Shown here piece by piece: positions 22,727 through 25,669 of a DNA stretch of 25,669 nt. Within the stretch, counting starts at the first letter, position 1; the number at the start of each line of letters is the position of its first letter. The stretch covers positions 1 to 25,669 of the forward strand of contig URII01000038.1 of assembly GCA_900547825.1 (NCBI GenBank), written 5' to 3'. The notes under the pieces are model-generated. The model was not told where the DNA came from. It searched no databases and saw only the letters and a list, made by a program, of their open reading frames with translations. This DNA comes from an uncultured Porphyromonadaceae bacterium. GTDB lineage: Bacteria; Bacteroidota; Bacteroidia; Bacteroidales; Muribaculaceae. The translations under genes and the position numbers were made by a program.

Positions 22727-24452
22727 AATACGCCAGATACCGCTGTCGCTGAAACCGGCCCGCACGAAAGTGGAACGGTTTCTCGGCGACAACGGCCTGC
22801 GTATCGACTCGCTTGACTATTATGCCGGAGTTTTCCGACTGGATTCTGACGAGATGGTGGCCGGAGGCGGCCTCTGCGGCGATGTCATAAAGTGTGTGGC
22901 CGTGGATCCGGCTCTGCGTGACGAGGCCCTGACCAATCGCCTTGTGTCGCATCTTATGAGCGTGGCGGCAGGTGAAGGCCATATGTTGGTTAAGCTTTTT
23001 ACAAAACCGGCCAACAAAACGGTGTTCCGGAGTCTCGGATTCCGGCTTTTGGCTGAGTCTCCACAGGCTGTGTTCATGGAAATCGGCCCGGATGGCATTG
23101 AATCCTATCTGACATATCTGCGCGGGCTAAGGCGTGAGGGCTCAGGCGCCGCCATAGTTATGAATGCCAATCCGTTCACTCTCGGCCACCGTTATCTCAT
23201 AGAGGAAGCTTCGCGCCGTTGCGGCACATTATATGTGATTGCGGTAAGAGAGGAGCGCTCCCAGTTCAGCTATGCCGAACGCCTTGCCATGATCAAGGCC
23301 GGGTGTAGGGATCTCGCCAATGTGGTGGTGTGCGAGGGGAGCGGATATGCTGTCTCGGCTGATACTTTCCCATCCTATTTCCTCAAAAAGATAGATGATG
23401 CCACCGATACACATATAACTCTCGACCTTGACATATTCGCCACGCACATAGCTCCGGCGCTCGGAGTCACTGAGCGGTTTGTGGGGTCGGAACCGGATGA
23501 CCGGCTTACGGCCCGGTATAATGAAATGATGAGGACGCTTTTGCCCGGCAAAGGAATTGCCGTTACGGAGATAGACCGGCTGCATAGCGGGAATGCTCCT
23601 GTAAGCGCGAGCGCGGTGCGCAGGGCGTTGGCCGACGGTTCGCTGTTGCGGGCGGCTGCCTTGGTGAGTCCCGCTACGGTGCCTCACCTTATAGCGTCGC
23701 TTGCCGTTGCGGCTCTCCGCAGTGAAATTGACGTCACACCTAAGCCCGGGCTGGTCGACCGCCATGACAGCGGCGCCCACACCGATATGGATCATGCGCT
23801 GATGTCGCGCAGCATTGATGCGCTCCATCCGTATTTCCTGCGGCTTGCCCGGATGGGTTATGGCGAGGTACTGCCTCAGGCGGGGGATCTTGCCGAGGTA
23901 GGGAAAGAGGGTGAGGCGGCTATGCTGAGGGCCACATCAGGGGTAAATACACATCGGGGCGCATTGTTCGCCGTGGGTCTTGCCGTGACAGCCGCCGCAC
24001 ATTGTTACTACACCCGCAGCACCGTAACGCCGCAGGAGCTGAGAACCCGCATTATGGAGCTTGCCGGAGGATTCGCGCCTCCGGAGCAAACTCATGGCTG
24101 GGAGGTACGCTCCCGTTATGGGGTAGGGGGAGCTTCGGCCCACGCACGCGCAGGTTATCCCGGGCTTTTCAGCCGGTGGCTTCCTTTTTACTCAGAACAT
24201 AGAGATGATGAGAATGCGGATCTGAAAACGCTTCTTGCCATAATGACAGAGCTGGACGACACCAATATATATTTCCGCTGCGGCCCTGAGGCAGTGGCAA
24301 AGGTGAAACAGGAAGCGGGCGCACTGCTGGAAAATTTCTCGGTGTCGGCGCTCGAGGACATGAACAGGCGGTTCAGCGCGGAGCGCATATCGCCCGGGGG
24401 AGCGGCCGACATGCTGTCTCTGACTATTCTCATATATTCTCTTACGCATTGA
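22704..24452 (+). CDS. Fusion of citrate lyase ligase (CitC) and triphosphoribosyl-dephospho-CoA synthase (CitG)
   Basis: One 582-residue frame carries two citrate lyase maturation enzymes. Residues 1-140 form a GNAT-like domain and about 150-325 a nucleotidyltransferase domain with MNANPFTLGH (153-162) and SASAVRRAL; this is CitC, which acetylates the CitD prosthetic group with ATP and acetate. Residues about 330-582 are CitG, which makes the prosthetic-group precursor from ATP and dephospho-CoA: EIDVTPKPGLVDRHDSGAH, ATSGVNTHRGALF, GGASAHARAGYP, LDDTNIYFRCG and ISPGGAADML match E. coli CitG in order. The CitG part is about 250 residues against about 290 in E. coli, missing mainly the N-terminal lead. 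No stop or frameshift is seen between halves. It overlaps citX by 23 bases; ATGs at 22704 or 22710 are possible. Together with citD, E, F and X the operon is complete. Confidence 0.93.
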   Translation: MAMYTDYEIRQIPLSLKPARTKVERFLGDNGLRIDSLDYYAGVFRLDSDEMVAGGGLCGDVIKCVAVDPALRDEALTNRLVSHLMSVAAGEGHMLVKLFTKPANKTVFRSLGFRLLAESPQAVFMEIGPDGIESYLTYLRGLRREGSGAAIVMNANPFTLGHRYLIEEASRRCGTLYVIAVREERSQFSYAERLAMIKAGCRDLANVVVCEGSGYAVSADTFPSYFLKKIDDATDTHITLDLDIFATHIAPALGVTERFVGSEPDDRLTARYNEMMRTLLPGKGIAVTEIDRLHSGNAPVSASAVRRALADGSLLRAAALVSPATVPHLIASLAVAALRSEIDVTPKPGLVDRHDSGAHTDMDHALMSRSIDALHPYFLRLARMGYGEVLPQAGDLAEVGKEGEAAMLRATSGVNTHRGALFAVGLAVTAAAHCYYTRSTVTPQELRTRIMELAGGFAPPEQTHGWEVRSRYGVGGASAHARAGYPGLFSRWLPFYSEHRDDENADLKTLLAIMTELDDTNIYFRCGPEAVAKVKQEAGALLENFSVSALEDMNRRFSAERISPGGAADMLSLTILIYSLTH

Positions 24453-24501
24453 ATTTTATAAACTTAAATCTTCATAACACTAACCTTAAAAAACGATTAT
24501 C

Positions 24502-25653
24502 ATGGTAGAAATTATTGACAAAGGGGTTTATCTGCTTGATGGAACGCAGATAGTTACCGACGCCGCCGGCCTTCCGGCTCCCGATGAGGCGAGGGAAAAC
24601 ACCATAACTTACGGCATTCTCCGCTCACACGACGTGGACGGCAGCAAAGGTAAGAAGATGCGTATCCGTTTTGATGCGATGATGTCGCATGATATCACTT
24701 ATGTAGGTATCATACAGACTGCCCGTGCCAGCGGACTTGAAAAGTTCCCCATCCCCTATGCCATGACCAACTGCCACAATTCGCTCTGCGCCGTTGGAGG
24801 CACCATCAACGAGGATGACCATGTGTTCGGTCTCTCGGCAGCCAAGAAATACGGAGGTATATATGTTCCGGCCAATCAGGCTGTAATACACCAGTATGCC
24901 CGTGAGGCTATGGTGAAATGCGGCAACATGATTCTCGGCTCTGACAGCCATACCCGCTATGGATCGCTCGGCAACATGGGTGTAGGCGAAGGGGGTGGTG
25001 AGCTTGTTAAGCAGCTCCTTTCCAACACATGGGATATCAATGCGCCTGAGGTTGTGCTCGTGTGGCTTGAAGGGGAACCCCGCAAGGGCATAGGCCCTCA
25101 TGATGTGGCCATATCGCTTGTTAAAGCCGTGTTTGATAACGGGTTTGTCAAGAACAAGGTGCTTGAATTTGCCGGCCCCGGAGTGAAAAATCTGCCTATT
25201 GACTTCCGTAACGGAATCGATATAATGACCACCGAAACCACCTGTCTCAGCTCTATATGGATTACTGACGACGAGGTGCGCAAGCATTACGACACACATC
25301 GCCGTTCCGAGGACTTCAAGGAACTCAAACCCGGCAAGACCGCTTACTATGACGGTATGATCCGCATTGACCTCTCCAAGCAGGAGTCGATGATAGCGCT
25401 GCCGTTCCATCCGTCCAACGCATTCACCATCCATGAACTTCAGGCCAATCCCGAGGAGATACTCAAGGCGGTGGAAGAAGATGCCAAAAAACGTTTCGGC
25501 GATAAGATCTCGGTAAATCTCCGTGAAAAGATTGTTGACGGCAAGGTGATGGCCGACCATGTTCTCCATCAAGTCGCGCATGTCGGGCTTGATGATGAAG
25601 ACCACCTTCGTAAAGCCCGCGCGCAGCGCGTCGAAAATGGAGTATTCCATTAA
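24502..25653 (+). CDS. Aconitase-superfamily hydratase (YbhJ-like), 3' end lost at a chimeric junction
   Basis: [4Fe-4S] hydro-lyase family member; substrate unproven. Seen: MRIRFDAMMSHDITYVGIIQTARA at the N-terminus, TNCHNSLCAVGG, GSDSHTRYGSLGNMGVGEGGGELVKQLL, EFAGPGVKNLPIDFRNGID and TTETTCLSSIW, the last with a candidate cluster cysteine, all resembling E. coli YbhJ rather than AcnA or AcnB. Family proteins are about 750 residues. Native sequence runs to residue 352 (VDGKVMAD, about 25557), where QGIIAGC is expected; instead HVLHQVAHV... follows, which is the antisense of another gene, and the frame ends by chance at 25653. So the second half is missing. The gene starts 49 bases after the citCG fusion in the same direction with no promoter or terminator seen, which suggests a citrate-related role, possibly interconverting aconitate, isocitrate and citrate. 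Confidence 0.88.
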   Translation: MVEIIDKGVYLLDGTQIVTDAAGLPAPDEARENTITYGILRSHDVDGSKGKKMRIRFDAMMSHDITYVGIIQTARASGLEKFPIPYAMTNCHNSLCAVGGTINEDDHVFGLSAAKKYGGIYVPANQAVIHQYAREAMVKCGNMILGSDSHTRYGSLGNMGVGEGGGELVKQLLSNTWDINAPEVVLVWLEGEPRKGIGPHDVAISLVKAVFDNGFVKNKVLEFAGPGVKNLPIDFRNGIDIMTTETTCLSSIWITDDEVRKHYDTHRRSEDFKELKPGKTAYYDGMIRIDLSKQESMIALPFHPSNAFTIHELQANPEEILKAVEEDAKKRFGDKISVNLREKIVDGKVMADHVLHQVAHVGLDDEDHLRKARAQRVENGVFH

Positions 25654-25669
25654 GATCTCACCGTTCGGG
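25555..25669 (-). CDS. Fragment of a sugar-phosphate nucleotidyltransferase (NTP_transferase family)
   Basis: Entering from the right edge on the minus strand, the frame reads PNGEILMEYSIFDALRAG, then FTKVVFIIKPDMRDLM. This matches the segment after the GxGxRxG start motif in NTP_transferase proteins of the glucose-1-phosphate thymidylyl/uridylyltransferase group (compare the common GPNGE-MDYSIYDA-AGF-KVVFVI pattern). Only about 36 residues are present, with neither start nor end. It stops where the hydratase sequence begins, so the two are head-to-head fragments joined at about 25555-25565. Codons look more G/C-rich (GCG CTG CGC GCG) than the neighbouring hydratase, though the sample is tiny. 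Confidence 0.72.

Noticed and set aside
24625..25650. Long minus-strand open frame of 341 residues at the right edge
   Set aside because: Only the first about 32 residues resemble a protein family (nucleotidyltransferase). The rest is the antisense of the hydratase gene, so the frame is a product of the chimeric junction, not a gene.

Overview
The window looks like a gut-type Bacteroidota genome (order Bacteroidales; Muribaculaceae is my best guess, an inference from gene content). Evidence: mid-50s GC; promoters with the Bacteroidota -7 box TAnnTTTG instead of sigma70 boxes; secreted proteins ending in type IX secretion (T9SS) sorting tails; PPi-dependent phosphofructokinase; and GDP-fucose synthesis genes. 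It is probably a metagenomic contig, because both outer ends look chimeric.

Layout. (1) 1-~163: 5' end of a 23S rRNA gene (minus), joined directly to a truncated pfp gene, so the last residues of the apparent PFP protein are rRNA sequence. (2) 119-3893 (minus): pfp, then the coupled gmd-fcl pair (GDP-mannose to GDP-L-fucose). (3) 4014-9207 (plus): a T9SS type-B cargo protein with a CHU_C tail, a lytic transglycosylase and a UvrA paralogue. (4) 9219-10478 (minus): an unknown secreted protein. (5) 10683-19139 (plus): three large secreted proteins, namely an adhesin-like multidomain protein, a C10 (streptopain-like) cysteine protease and a second adhesin-like protein, most with a short C-terminal tail of the form LPAGIYI..G.K..R. 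A strong intrinsic terminator follows. (6) 19316-24452 (plus): a compact citrate lyase operon, citD-citE-citF-citX-citC/citG, whose last gene fuses the ligase (CitC) and the prosthetic-group precursor synthase (CitG). (7) 24502 onward: a YbhJ-like aconitase-superfamily hydratase that runs for about 352 native residues and then switches abruptly into the antisense of a sugar-phosphate nucleotidyltransferase fragment at the right edge.

How the genes fit together. The cit genes supply a complete citrate lyase: acyl carrier protein, lyase and CoA-transferase subunits, and all three maturation activities (CitG makes the prosthetic-group precursor, CitX attaches it, CitC acetylates it). The enzyme splits citrate to acetate and oxaloacetate. 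The adjacent hydratase suggests a related tricarboxylate (aconitate or isocitrate) may feed the same route; no transporter or oxaloacetate decarboxylase is visible here. The secreted cluster is a T9SS cargo locus built around a protease. The fucose and pfp genes are housekeeping or glycan metabolism. I found no CRISPR array, tRNA, insertion sequence or phage gene. The most novel-looking biology is the CitC-CitG fusion with the adjoining hydratase; the most important practical point is that neither end of the contig should be trusted.
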